A stretch of DNA of 34,718 bases from Anaerophaga thermohalophila str. Valhall. GTDB lineage: Bacteria > Bacteroidota > Bacteroidia > Bacteroidales > Marinilabiliaceae. The stretch's first letter is position 1; every line of letters starts with the position of its first letter. The stretch spans positions 1-34,718 of the forward strand of contig NZ_AHZV01000299.1 of NCBI RefSeq assembly GCF_000250735.1, written 5' to 3'. Positions 1-10,554 of the stretch are shown piece by piece. The position numbers were made by a program, and so were the translations under genes. The notes under the pieces were generated by a model. That model saw only the letters and a program-made list of their open reading frames with translations. It was not told the DNA's origin and did no database searches.

Positions 1-27
1 GAAAGGGCATAAAGTAAGGACTTAGTA

Positions 28-150
28 GTGTCTGTCCATAAAGTGCCATTTACTGTGTTACGCTCGTCCGAAAATTACTCATTTACGATGAGTAAACTCC
101 GTATTTTCGGACTTCGCAAGCCTTGTAAATGACACTTTTTGAACAGACAC
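28..150 (+). mobile_element. MITE-like palindromic element, copy A
   Basis: A 123-bp non-coding element. Its ends form terminal inverted repeats of about 26 bp (left end GTGTCTGTCCATAAAGTG, right end read on the other strand GTGTCTGTTCAAAAAGTG; 23 of 26 match). Inside, TCCGAAAAT pairs with ATTTTCGGA and ACTCAT with ATGAGT, so most of it can fold into one long imperfect hairpin. An inverted copy of identical length lies at 22009-22131 with only 4 differences. No ORF and no convincing target-site duplication were seen. A non-autonomous transposable element is the best reading; the mobilising transposase is not in the window. Confidence 0.8.
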
Positions 151-155
151 ATGAT

Positions 156-177
156 AAGTAAGAAACTTTTCCTACTT
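156..177. promoter_or_regulatory. Inverted repeat upstream of the LacI-type gene, possible operator
   Basis: AAGTAAGAAA (156-165) is followed, after one base, by TTTTCCTACTT (167-177). The arms match at 9 of 10 positions around a central C, as in a LacI-family operator. It lies about 40 bp before the regulator start, where autoregulation would act. No second copy was found before the glycosidase genes, so the assignment is weak. Confidence 0.3.
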
Positions 178-218
178 TATAGACAGGCATTAAGTAATCT
201 AACGATCCGTTTTTGAGT

Positions 219-1283
219 ATGCCAAACAAGGGGAAAAAGATAGCAAGAATTAAAGATATTGCTGCTCTGGCAGAGGTATCGCCGGGGACGGTAGATCGTG
301 TAATCCATAACCGCGGTAAGGTTTCTGAGCAGGCCAGGGAAAGGGTGCTGAAGAGCATGAAAGAGCTCAACTATGAGCCGAATATTATGGCCCGGGCTCT
401 TGTTTCTACCGGGGAATACAGGATTGCCGCGTTAATTCCCGATCCTTCCAACGATGAGTACTGGGTGGCTCCCAACAGGGGGGTTGACCAGGCAGCTGAA
501 GAGATGCGGCAGTATGGTGTTGTTGTGGATAAATATCTTTTTCACCAGGAAGATGCACAATCTTTCAGGGAAAGTGCAACCAGAATTTCCGATATGAGCT
601 ATAACGGCATCCTGGTGGCTCCCATGTTTTACCGGGAGTCTCTTTCTTTTCTGAATCGGTGGAGCAAAGAAGGAATTCCGTTCAATCTCTTCAATACTCA
701 TATTCCCGATTACCAACCGGTATCTTACGTAGGACAGGACTCCTATCAAAGTGGTGTGTTGGCCGGAAAACTCCTGCATTATGGCTGCGAAAAAGGAATC
801 CTTGTGGTTGCCCATATTGATAAGGAAGTTTCCAACTTAACTCACCTGATAAGGAAGGAGCAGGGGTTTATTGACTACTTTGGCGAAAATAATGACTCAG
901 GTCGGATTAAAATTGTTCGTATTGAGATAAATGACTGGGAGGATAAAGAGACATGTCAAAAAAATCTGGATGCACTTTTTGAAAAATATTCCGACATCCG
1001 GGGCTTTTTTGTAACCAATTCGCGCTCTTATATTTTGGGAGATTATTTTAACCTGAGGAGTTTAAATGGGATTAAGCTGGTAGGTTATGATCTTCTTTCG
1101 AGGAATCTTTCTTTACTGAATTCGGGAACCATTGATTTTTTGATTAATCAAAACCCGCAGGGACAAGGTTACCTGGGAGTAACAATGCTGGTTGATCATC
1201 TGGTGTTTAAGAAAGAAGTTGAACCTATTAAGTATTTGCCGCTGGATGTTGTGACCAAAGAGAATGTCCAGTACTATATTTAA
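219..1283 (+). CDS. LacI-family transcriptional regulator with sugar-binding domain
   Basis: A DNA-binding regulator of about 354 aa. The N-terminal helix-turn-helix (IKDIAALAEVSPGTVDRVIH, about residues 9-28) is the LacI type. It is followed by the hinge segment (RARERVLKSMKEL-like) and a periplasmic-binding-protein type 1 effector domain (about residues 65-350) of the ribose/sugar-binding class. The ATG at 219 is preferred over a TTG six bases upstream; no Shine-Dalgarno is visible, as is usual in this phylum. The gene converges on the glycosidase run ending at 1630, and the simplest inference is that it senses a released sugar and controls that run. The effector cannot be told from sequence. 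A MITE-like element ends 68 bp before its start and may have displaced or supplied its promoter. Confidence 0.9.
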   Translation: MPNKGKKIARIKDIAALAEVSPGTVDRVIHNRGKVSEQARERVLKSMKELNYEPNIMARALVSTGEYRIAALIPDPSNDEYWVAPNRGVDQAAEEMRQYGVVVDKYLFHQEDAQSFRESATRISDMSYNGILVAPMFYRESLSFLNRWSKEGIPFNLFNTHIPDYQPVSYVGQDSYQSGVLAGKLLHYGCEKGILVVAHIDKEVSNLTHLIRKEQGFIDYFGENNDSGRIKIVRIEINDWEDKETCQKNLDALFEKYSDIRGFFVTNSRSYILGDYFNLRSLNGIKLVGYDLLSRNLSLLNSGTIDFLINQNPQGQGYLGVTMLVDHLVFKKEVEPIKYLPLDVVTKENVQYYI

Positions 1284-1327
1284 GATTTTATCATATAGGA
1301 TTAGTTGGAATTATGTCAGTAACAATA

Positions 1328-1380
1328 GGCAGAAGGGAGAAGAGTGAGGCATGGGGCAGAGAGCATGGGGCATGGAGCCA
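1328..1380 (+). repeat. Purine-rich dispersed repeat (GCATGGGGC type), copy 1
   Basis: The stretch GGCAGAAGGGAGAAGAGTG followed by GAGGCATGGGGCAGAGAGC and GCATGGAGC is partly self-repeating. A clearly related stretch lies on the opposite strand at 16536-16594. It falls in the 346-bp space between the regulator and the GH20 gene and has no coding potential. Confidence 0.6.
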
Positions 1381-1440
1381 AGAGTAAAGGTGGAAAGGTG
1401 ATAGGGTAAAAGGGCAGGAAGGTAGTATAAAGCATAGGAC

Positions 1441-1532
1441 ATGTATAAAAGTCGCGAGTTCCATCCGACCTTTAAAAATAATTTTTATACGGATGAATCA
1501 TCTTGCATCTTATATCTAAAAATATCGATCTG
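1441..1532 (-). repeat. Composite dispersed repeat (CATCCG hairpin plus ATCTTATATCTAAAAAT unit)
   Basis: Two units sit side by side. Unit one (1441-1495) contains ATGTATAA, GCGAGTTCCATCCGA and a closing ACGGATG, so CATCCG and CGGATG can pair around an A/T-rich centre. The same unit lies on the other strand at 12757-12815. Unit two (1495-1532, ATCTTATATCTAAAAATATC) matches copies near 14741-14822, 25468-25508 and 34655-34693. The rest of 1284-1580 shows no gene. Confidence 0.6.
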
Positions 1533-1580
1533 TTGTTAAAGCAGACCCTATCTTATCTTGAGTGATTTATAGTTTAAGTT

Positions 1581-1626
1581 TGATAAAAGAAAAAAGAGCA
1601 GGAATCCGTTGGGAGACCTGCTCTTT
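1581..1626 (-). terminator. Rho-independent terminator of the glycosidase run
   Basis: On the minus strand AAAGAGCAGG (1626-1617) pairs perfectly with CCTGCTCTTT (1602-1593) across a 14-nt loop and runs into TTTTTTCTTTT. It starts four bases after the stop of the GH20 gene. Confidence 0.9.
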
Positions 1627-1629
1627 CTA

Positions 1630-3972
1630 TTATTGACCAACCCAAAAGTCGGAGGGCGTTAATTCTTTTTCAGTTCCGTCGGGCAGTTTGGCCCTCAGTT
1701 CCAGATTGTAGCCGCCTCCGCCTTCGGTGAAGTATAGTTTAATCCTGTAATATCCTTCTCTCAATGCAGCCGGTTCACTGACGGTCTGATTGGAATGCAG
1801 CCCGTCGTTGTTGATAAACTCTTCTCCGTTAAGATACATAATGCTTCCGTCATCAGAGGCAAGGTAAAAATGATAAAGTCCTTCTTGCTTGATATTGAGG
1901 AAACCCGAGAATATAAAACCGAACGAACCGCTTTCCACAACATCGGGAATCATTTTTTCTCCTTTAACAATTCCTTGCTTTACTGGTTGCGTATCTTCCA
2001 TTTGTTTTACACTGCGGAAGAATCCTTCATAATAGCTATAATCTAGCCCCTTCTCGCCGGGACCGTCCTCGCTGAGCGGAGAAATATAATCAACTTTAGT
2101 TACAGGAATTACCAGGATTGAACTGGTTTCGCCGGTTTCTTTTTTAACCGTGATGGCTTTTAATTCTCCTGTTTCCGTTACTTTTACCGGGTTTGTATAA
2201 AGCTGAGATTCTTTAGTCGGTTCCGAGCCATCGAGTGTGTATCTTATTTCGCTGTCGGGAAGGGGTGTGCTGAGTTTAATCTCGGTGGATTCAAGAAAAC
2301 CTGCTTTATCAATGTTTGTGGATGGTTTGGGTACCTCATAAAAATAATTAACATCAAGCAGGTCGAGACGCTTGTAATGGTTTTCCAATCGACGCAGAAA
2401 ATCGTTGTAGTCTTTCTTCTCGCGCGGTGTCCAGAGTACTTCCGACAGGGCAATGGCTCGGGGATAGGCCATGTATTCCACTTTGTCGGGAGTTTTCATG
2501 TATTCGGTCCAGACATTCCCCTGGGCTCCGAGGATATGCTTTGCTTCTTCTTTTGACAACTGCTCAGGGATGGGATTATAGGAATATACTTTTTCCAGAG
2601 GGAGATAGCCGCCTATTGCCAAAGGTTCATTTTCCGGATCGGCCTGGTAATAGTCGAGATAAAGATGAGAGTTGGGAGTCATAATAACATCATGTCCCAT
2701 TTTGGCTGCCTCAATACCACCAGCTTCGCCTCTCCATGACATCACGGTTGCTTCGGGAGCAAGACCGCCTTCCAGTATTTCATCCCAACCTATAATTTGC
2801 CTTCCATGTTTGTTCAGGAATTTTTCCATGCGGGTGATGAAATAACTTTGCAGTTCATGTTCGTCTTTCAACCCTTCTTCACGAATGCGGGCCTGACAGT
2901 CGGGACATTCTTCCCATCGGTCTTTGGGAGCTTCGTCGCCACCGATGTGGATGTATTTGCCTGGGAAAATATCCATCACTTCAAGCAGAACATTTTCGAG
3001 AAATTCAAAAGTTTTTTCTTTTCCGGCACAATAGATGTCTGGAAATACGCCCCAGCGTTTGATCACTGAATAAGGGCCTCCGGTACAGCCCAATTCAGGA
3101 TAGGCTGCCAGGGCTGCAGTTGCATGACCGGGCATCTCAATTTCCGGGATGACCGTAATGAAACGTTCAGCAGCATATTCTACAACTTCTCTTGCTTCTT
3201 CCTGCGTATAATATCCACCATAAGGTTCTCCATCATATTCGTAGGGTGTTTTTCCTCCATGACCAATGAGGGTTCCTTCCCGCTTACTGGCAATCTCCTG
3301 AAGTTTCGGGTATTTCTTTATTTCCAGCCGCCATCCCTGATCTTCTGTCAGGTGCCAGTGAAACTTATTCATTTTATGCATGGCCAGCAAGTCGATGTAT
3401 TTTTTTATGAAGCTGACGGGGAAAAAGTGACGGCCCACATCGAGATGTAAGCCCCGGTATTGAAACTGTGGTTCATCTTTAATCTCTACGGCGGGAGCTA
3501 ACCATTTAACGTCGTTTTGGACTGTCTGAGCTTCAATTTCGATAGGTAACAATTGACGAAGCGATTGAACACCGTAAAACAAGCCTATTGACCCGGGGGC
3601 TTCAATGATTATTTTAGATGAAGTCACTTCCAGCCGGTAAACGCCTTTATTTCCTGATATATTTTCGTTAATATTCAGAAAAATTGTGTTTTCTGCAGGG
3701 GTTTCAGCATTTGTAATTTTGGGGCTGAACCCTGTGGCCGGAGAAATAAGTTCTGCCAGGTAACCGGCAACACCCTCTACTTCCTCGTTGTCCTGTGCTA
3801 TTAAAATGCGGGTTTCCGGCGTCAGTTGAAATTCGCCGCTTTTGGCTTTCATCTCCTTAGGTAACGGGATGATTGAAAGCTCTTCCTTTTTAGTTTTTTC
3901 AGACTGGCATCCTGTTATCAGGAACAACCCGAATGTGACAAAAAATGCTAATAATTTATTCTTCATGTTCAT
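1630..3972 (-). CDS. GH20 beta-N-acetylhexosaminidase lipoprotein with C-terminal PA14 domain
   Basis: A 780-aa exo-enzyme removing terminal beta-linked GlcNAc or GalNAc. A lipoprotein signal is visible (hydrophobic stretch then LITGC, Cys22), so it should be anchored to the outer membrane. Domains in order: GH20b N-terminal domain (about 33-160), GH20 TIM barrel (about 165-515) with the catalytic Asp-Glu pair in HIGGDEAPKDRW (D346/E347), a chitobiase-type C-terminal Ig-like domain (about 555-612, IRYTLDGSEPT) and a PA14 domain (about 640-770, LYHFYLASDDGSIMYLNG) likely to bind carbohydrate. Substrate-assisted catalysis by this pair is known for the family. The start could be 3972 or the second ATG at 3966. 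It is the last gene before the terminator, 23 bp after the GH95 gene, so probably co-transcribed with it. Confidence 0.95.
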   Translation of the reverse strand: MNMKNKLLAFFVTFGLFLITGCQSEKTKKEELSIIPLPKEMKAKSGEFQLTPETRILIAQDNEEVEGVAGYLAELISPATGFSPKITNAETPAENTIFLNINENISGNKGVYRLEVTSSKIIIEAPGSIGLFYGVQSLRQLLPIEIEAQTVQNDVKWLAPAVEIKDEPQFQYRGLHLDVGRHFFPVSFIKKYIDLLAMHKMNKFHWHLTEDQGWRLEIKKYPKLQEIASKREGTLIGHGGKTPYEYDGEPYGGYYTQEEAREVVEYAAERFITVIPEIEMPGHATAALAAYPELGCTGGPYSVIKRWGVFPDIYCAGKEKTFEFLENVLLEVMDIFPGKYIHIGGDEAPKDRWEECPDCQARIREEGLKDEHELQSYFITRMEKFLNKHGRQIIGWDEILEGGLAPEATVMSWRGEAGGIEAAKMGHDVIMTPNSHLYLDYYQADPENEPLAIGGYLPLEKVYSYNPIPEQLSKEEAKHILGAQGNVWTEYMKTPDKVEYMAYPRAIALSEVLWTPREKKDYNDFLRRLENHYKRLDLLDVNYFYEVPKPSTNIDKAGFLESTEIKLSTPLPDSEIRYTLDGSEPTKESQLYTNPVKVTETGELKAITVKKETGETSSILVIPVTKVDYISPLSEDGPGEKGLDYSYYEGFFRSVKQMEDTQPVKQGIVKGEKMIPDVVESGSFGFIFSGFLNIKQEGLYHFYLASDDGSIMYLNGEEFINNDGLHSNQTVSEPAALREGYYRIKLYFTEGGGGYNLELRAKLPDGTEKELTPSDFWVGQ

Positions 3973-3995
3973 AGTATAAAAAATTTAATTTGTTT

Positions 3996-6350
3996 TTATT
4001 GCCTGTTGAGTTTTTGTGCTTTTACAAAATCGCCGGATATTATTGTTCCAGGTTTTCCTTTCTTCAGATTTATATGGGTAGATTTATTATTGTAAACCAT
4101 CTGAATTTTCGTGTCGACGGGACTTGTAATGACAGCTTTTGTCAGAATTCCGTTTTCCCAGAAAATATCTACGGTATGACCACCACGTGCTTTTAATCCG
4201 GTGACCGAACCGGTATCCCATTCTTCCGGGAGGGAGGGAAGGAGTTCAATGTAATCCTGATGAGACTGGAGCAGCATTTCTGTCATGCCCGAGGTGCCAC
4301 CAAAGTTGCCGTCTATTTGAAATGGCGGATGGTTGTCAAAAAGATTGGGATGTGTGGATTTAGTGAGAAGTGCTCTCATATTTTGATAAGCGTTGTTGCT
4401 GTCTTTCAGCCGGGCATAGAAGTTAACCATCCATGCACGGCTCCATCCGGTATGACCACCTCCGTACCTCAGTCGTTCTTCAATGACTCTGGCGGCTGCT
4501 TTCATTAGTTCGGGTGTTTCCTGCCATGAAAACTGATCTGACGGGAAAAGACCGTAAAGGTGAGACATGTGCCTGTGACCGGGCTCAGCCTCTTTCAATT
4601 CTGTTGCCCATTCAAGGATGCGACCATCATCACCGATTTCCGGAGGCGTTAACTGGTTCAGTTGGCGCTTTATTTTATGGATAAACCGGGAGTTGATATT
4701 TAAGACTTCAGCCGCGTCAATAACGCACCCAAATAGATGGTGGATGATTTGATGGTCCATTGAGGGCCCCATCACAACAAAGGCTTTGTTTCCTTCAGGT
4801 GTGATAAAAGTGTTTTCGGGCGATATGGATGGCCCGGAAACAAGCATTCCGGTTTCAGGGTCTTCAACGAGAAAATCCGATAAAAACAAAGCAGCTTCCT
4901 GCATGACGTCGTAACCGTAATTATCCAGGAAAGCGGTGTCCCGGGTAAACTCAAAGTGTTTCCATATGTGAGTGGCCGCCCAGGCTGCTCCCATTGGCCA
5001 CATAGCCCATTGAGGGTGCCCCTGGGCAGTGGTGTAATGCCAGGCATCGGTGCCGTGATGAGCGGTAAATCCCTCTGCTCCGTAAAGTTTTTTGGCTGTT
5101 TTGCGTCCATTTTCGCGTAATTCTCCAATGAAATAAAGGTATGGCAAATGGCACTCTGAAAGATTGGTTACCTCTGCCGGCCAGTAGTTCATTTGAGAGT
5201 TGATGTTAAGGTGATAATCAGCATTCCATGGGGGCGTTAGTGATTTTGCCCAGATTCCCTGCAAATTGGCAGGCATTGTTCCTGCCCTTGAGGAGGAAAT
5301 AAGCAGGTATCGACCAAATTGGAAATAGAGCGAAAAGAGAGCCGGATCTTCAGAACCGTTACGGAGTGCTTTCAATCTTTCATCAGTAGGGAAATAACAG
5401 GCATCAGAAGAGCCAATATCTAATGAAACGCGATTAAACAGAGACTGATAATCTGAGATATGTTCTGTTTTCAGTGCTTTATAGTCTTTCTCTTCAAGAT
5501 CGGACAGTGTTTTTCTACACATATTTATGGGAGATTCCCCATGATAATTGGTAGCTGCAACTTGTGTCAGGATGACTTCATCGGCATCTTCAATTTTAAT
5601 GGTGTTGCCATCGATTTGGGTTGTTCCTCCTGAAGCCGAAATGCGAACTCGTGTCTCATAGGTGACGCCCTCCTGGTTGTCCACCTTTTGATGCATGACA
5701 AGCATGTTGTCTTTTGCTCTTATTTTTTCACCCTCGCCAGGCCGGTTTAAGTGAGCTGTGAAAGATATTTTTCCGGGTTTATCAGCTGAAAGTTTTATAA
5801 TGGTGGCATTGGCAGGATGTGAGGAAAAATATTCACGGGTATATTTTACTCCATCCGAATGATATGAAACTTTGGCAACTGCTTTTTCTATATCCAGTTC
5901 CCGGTGATAGTTGCTAAAATCCTGATGACCTTCAAACGATAGAGTTAATTCCCCTAATGTCTGGTAGGTGTTGGTTCCTCCAGGCATTCTTTGACTTAAC
6001 AAGTGTTTCCGCACCAGTTTTTCGGCTTCTTTATATTGTTCATCAAAAAGCAGACGTCTGATTTTTTTGATATGCTTATAACCGTCAGGTTTGTCGGCAT
6101 ATTCGTCTTTTTTTGTCCAAATGCTTTCTTCGTTGAGTTGCAGTTTTTCCTGTGCAACCGAGCCAAAAATCATGGCACCAAGCCGACCGTTCCCTATGGG
6201 TAGTGCTTCTTCCCACTGTTCAGCCGGCTCGTTGTACCATAATGTCAGCTTTGACAAAGGTTCCTCTGCATGCATGGCTGCCAGAGAAATGAAAGAAAGA
6301 AGAACTGAAAGAATGATTGTTTTCTTGATTTTGCGAGGTTGAATTTTCAT
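3996..6350 (-). CDS. GH95 alpha-L-fucosidase
   Basis: A 784-aa inverting fucosidase; the family typically cleaves Fuc-alpha-1,2-Gal, and some members act on alpha-L-galactose. The start at 6350 (MKIQPRKIKKTIILSVLLSF) gives a normal signal peptide; an upstream in-frame ATG at 6386 would add 12 residues before it and is less likely. The N-terminal domain (about 30-270) has the family's WYNEPAEQWEEALPIGNGRLG. The (alpha/alpha)6 catalytic part has LNINSQMNYW (N382 and N384), SISPENTF (E512) and QIDGNFGG (D680), which I match to N421/N423, E566 and D766 of Bifidobacterium AfcA, so the active site is complete. It is secreted, probably to the periplasm. A promoter-like -7 element lies 53 bp upstream, so it may have its own promoter with GH20. 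Confidence 0.94.
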   Translation of the reverse strand: MKIQPRKIKKTIILSVLLSFISLAAMHAEEPLSKLTLWYNEPAEQWEEALPIGNGRLGAMIFGSVAQEKLQLNEESIWTKKDEYADKPDGYKHIKKIRRLLFDEQYKEAEKLVRKHLLSQRMPGGTNTYQTLGELTLSFEGHQDFSNYHRELDIEKAVAKVSYHSDGVKYTREYFSSHPANATIIKLSADKPGKISFTAHLNRPGEGEKIRAKDNMLVMHQKVDNQEGVTYETRVRISASGGTTQIDGNTIKIEDADEVILTQVAATNYHGESPINMCRKTLSDLEEKDYKALKTEHISDYQSLFNRVSLDIGSSDACYFPTDERLKALRNGSEDPALFSLYFQFGRYLLISSSRAGTMPANLQGIWAKSLTPPWNADYHLNINSQMNYWPAEVTNLSECHLPYLYFIGELRENGRKTAKKLYGAEGFTAHHGTDAWHYTTAQGHPQWAMWPMGAAWAATHIWKHFEFTRDTAFLDNYGYDVMQEAALFLSDFLVEDPETGMLVSGPSISPENTFITPEGNKAFVVMGPSMDHQIIHHLFGCVIDAAEVLNINSRFIHKIKRQLNQLTPPEIGDDGRILEWATELKEAEPGHRHMSHLYGLFPSDQFSWQETPELMKAAARVIEERLRYGGGHTGWSRAWMVNFYARLKDSNNAYQNMRALLTKSTHPNLFDNHPPFQIDGNFGGTSGMTEMLLQSHQDYIELLPSLPEEWDTGSVTGLKARGGHTVDIFWENGILTKAVITSPVDTKIQMVYNNKSTHINLKKGKPGTIISGDFVKAQKLNRQ

Positions 6351-6402
6351 GGATATGTAATGATGTGAGAAAATTTCTAAAGGCAATGGGGCAATGACGA
6401 CA

Positions 6403-6410
6403 CAAATTTA
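6403..6410 (-). promoter_or_regulatory. Candidate Bacteroidota -7 promoter element before GH95
   Basis: TAAATTTG on the minus strand fits TAnnTTTG and would place the transcription start about 45 nt before the GH95 ATG at 6350. No good TTTG is seen at the -33 spacing, so only half of the signal is present. Confidence 0.4.
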
Positions 6411-6462
6411 TATTACTTCTGCCAGCGGTATGCTACTATTTGCAGACTATAAACTACTGAAT

Positions 6463-6498
6463 AAGTTGTTATTGTACAGTCTGTTGATAAAACAACTT
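6463..6498. other. Inverted repeat between GH95 and the broken sulfatase
   Basis: AAGTTGTT (6463-6470) pairs with AACAACTT (6491-6498) over a 20-nt loop. It lies 16 bp after the stop of the sulfatase remnant and before the GH95 promoter candidate. No T-run follows on the minus strand, so it may be an operator, an mRNA-processing hairpin or chance. Confidence 0.3.
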
Positions 6499-6513
6499 TT
6501 CTGTCAATGATGA

Positions 6514-6864
6514 CTACTCATCTACAGGCAGTTTAAAAACCGGTGAAGGTTTGTGCGCTTTCTCCATGGTCGATTTTATTTCGGAAACCACCTCCGGATA
6601 TTTACCGGCCACATTGTTGGTTTCTCCCGGATCTTTTTCTAGATTGTAAAGTTCAATTTCGCGGTTCCCTTCAGCCAGTTTGTCGATATTAGGGGTCTCA
6701 AATTTTTCCTGTCCGTAGCAACTCAAGTCACCATATCCCAGGTCATCTGCCAGAATATAGATGATATTGGGTTGTTCCGGGATTTTTTTGTCGGCCTGCC
6801 CGCAGCCGGCCATGGCAAAAAATGCCATGGCTGCGGGAGTGTATTTAAAGATTTTCAGTTGCAT
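6514..6864 (-). pseudogene. Sulfatase with large in-frame internal deletion
   Basis: An open frame of 116 codons joins the two ends of a formylglycine-dependent sulfatase (usual length about 450-520 aa). Residues 1-66 are the normal N-terminus: lipobox FAMAGC (Cys21), [20 protein letters not shown] with the calcium-binding Asp pair, then [11 protein letters not shown]. From about residue 67 the sequence jumps to the C-terminal region ([20 protein letters not shown]). The roughly 350-400 residues between, including the C-x-P-S-R motif converted to formylglycine, are missing, so it cannot be active. The join near 6664-6672 is in frame, and the reading frame stays open with its own start and stop, suggesting recent loss, perhaps through microhomology at GAAGG. 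It lies 15 bp after the GH2 gene, so a sulfated substrate was probably once handled here. It might still make a small lipoprotein. Confidence 0.88.
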
Positions 6865-6879
6865 AATTTCTGCTTTGCA

Positions 6880-10176
<3,297 letters not shown>

Positions 10177-10505
10177 TTATTTTGTGAAATAGGTGACTTT
10201 ATCCGGCTTTTGCCATGCACCTCGGGTAAAATCGGGAACCTATTCATGATTTTCTGTGAGTCTTTCTCCAGATTATACAATTGATACTCCGGTGCAAAAC
10301 CGGTTTCGCCATATTAGCAAAAGATGCCAGCATATTCTGTATAAATTGACAGAATCTTGACCTGTTTTTTATTTTCACGGTCTGCTCCATCAGAACCGGT
10401 GCTGATTATTCCGGCTATTGTTTTTAAATGCCGATTGATTTCGGGAACCATTTTATAGCAGGAGGTATGACCCTGGAATTTTGAGAAACTGTCATTTACC
10501 GGCAA
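10177..10505 (-). pseudogene. Decayed fragment, probably the end of a second sulfatase
   Basis: This space between GH2 and GH29 holds broken coding sequence. One minus-strand frame (about 10195-10311) reads APEYQLYNLEKDSQK, which resembles the C-terminal [11 protein letters not shown] segment of sulfatases (the neighbour at 6514-6864 has [10 protein letters not shown]). Another frame reads DFTRGAWQKPDKVTYFTK and ends in a stop at 10177, as after a frameshift. Upstream, 10314-10505 is open for 63 codons (FQGHTSCYKMVPEINRHLKT); I do not recognise it and it may be an earlier piece of the same gene. No catalytic motif remains. The call rests on a short motif, so the family assignment is tentative; that the region is a gene remnant is more secure. 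Confidence 0.5.
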
Positions 10506-10554
10506 TATGCTTTGAATGTAAAGGACTGTTTGGCACGACTCTTGACGAATGGTT

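Noticed and set aside
28-150. Target-site duplication at the MITE-like copies
   Set aside because: Flanks of neither copy show a convincing direct repeat, so no duplication length is claimed.
28-150. Invertible promoter (phase-variation switch)
   Set aside because: The two inverted copies are 22 kb apart, no short invertible segment with a promoter is seen and no tyrosine recombinase gene lies nearby.
1328-1400. CRISPR array
   Set aside because: The repeated words are short, uneven and without spacers of constant length; no cas gene is present.
10314-10505. A real 63-aa gene between GH2 and GH29
   Set aside because: No start context, no recognised family, and it adjoins clearly broken sulfatase-like sequence; treated as part of a pseudogene.
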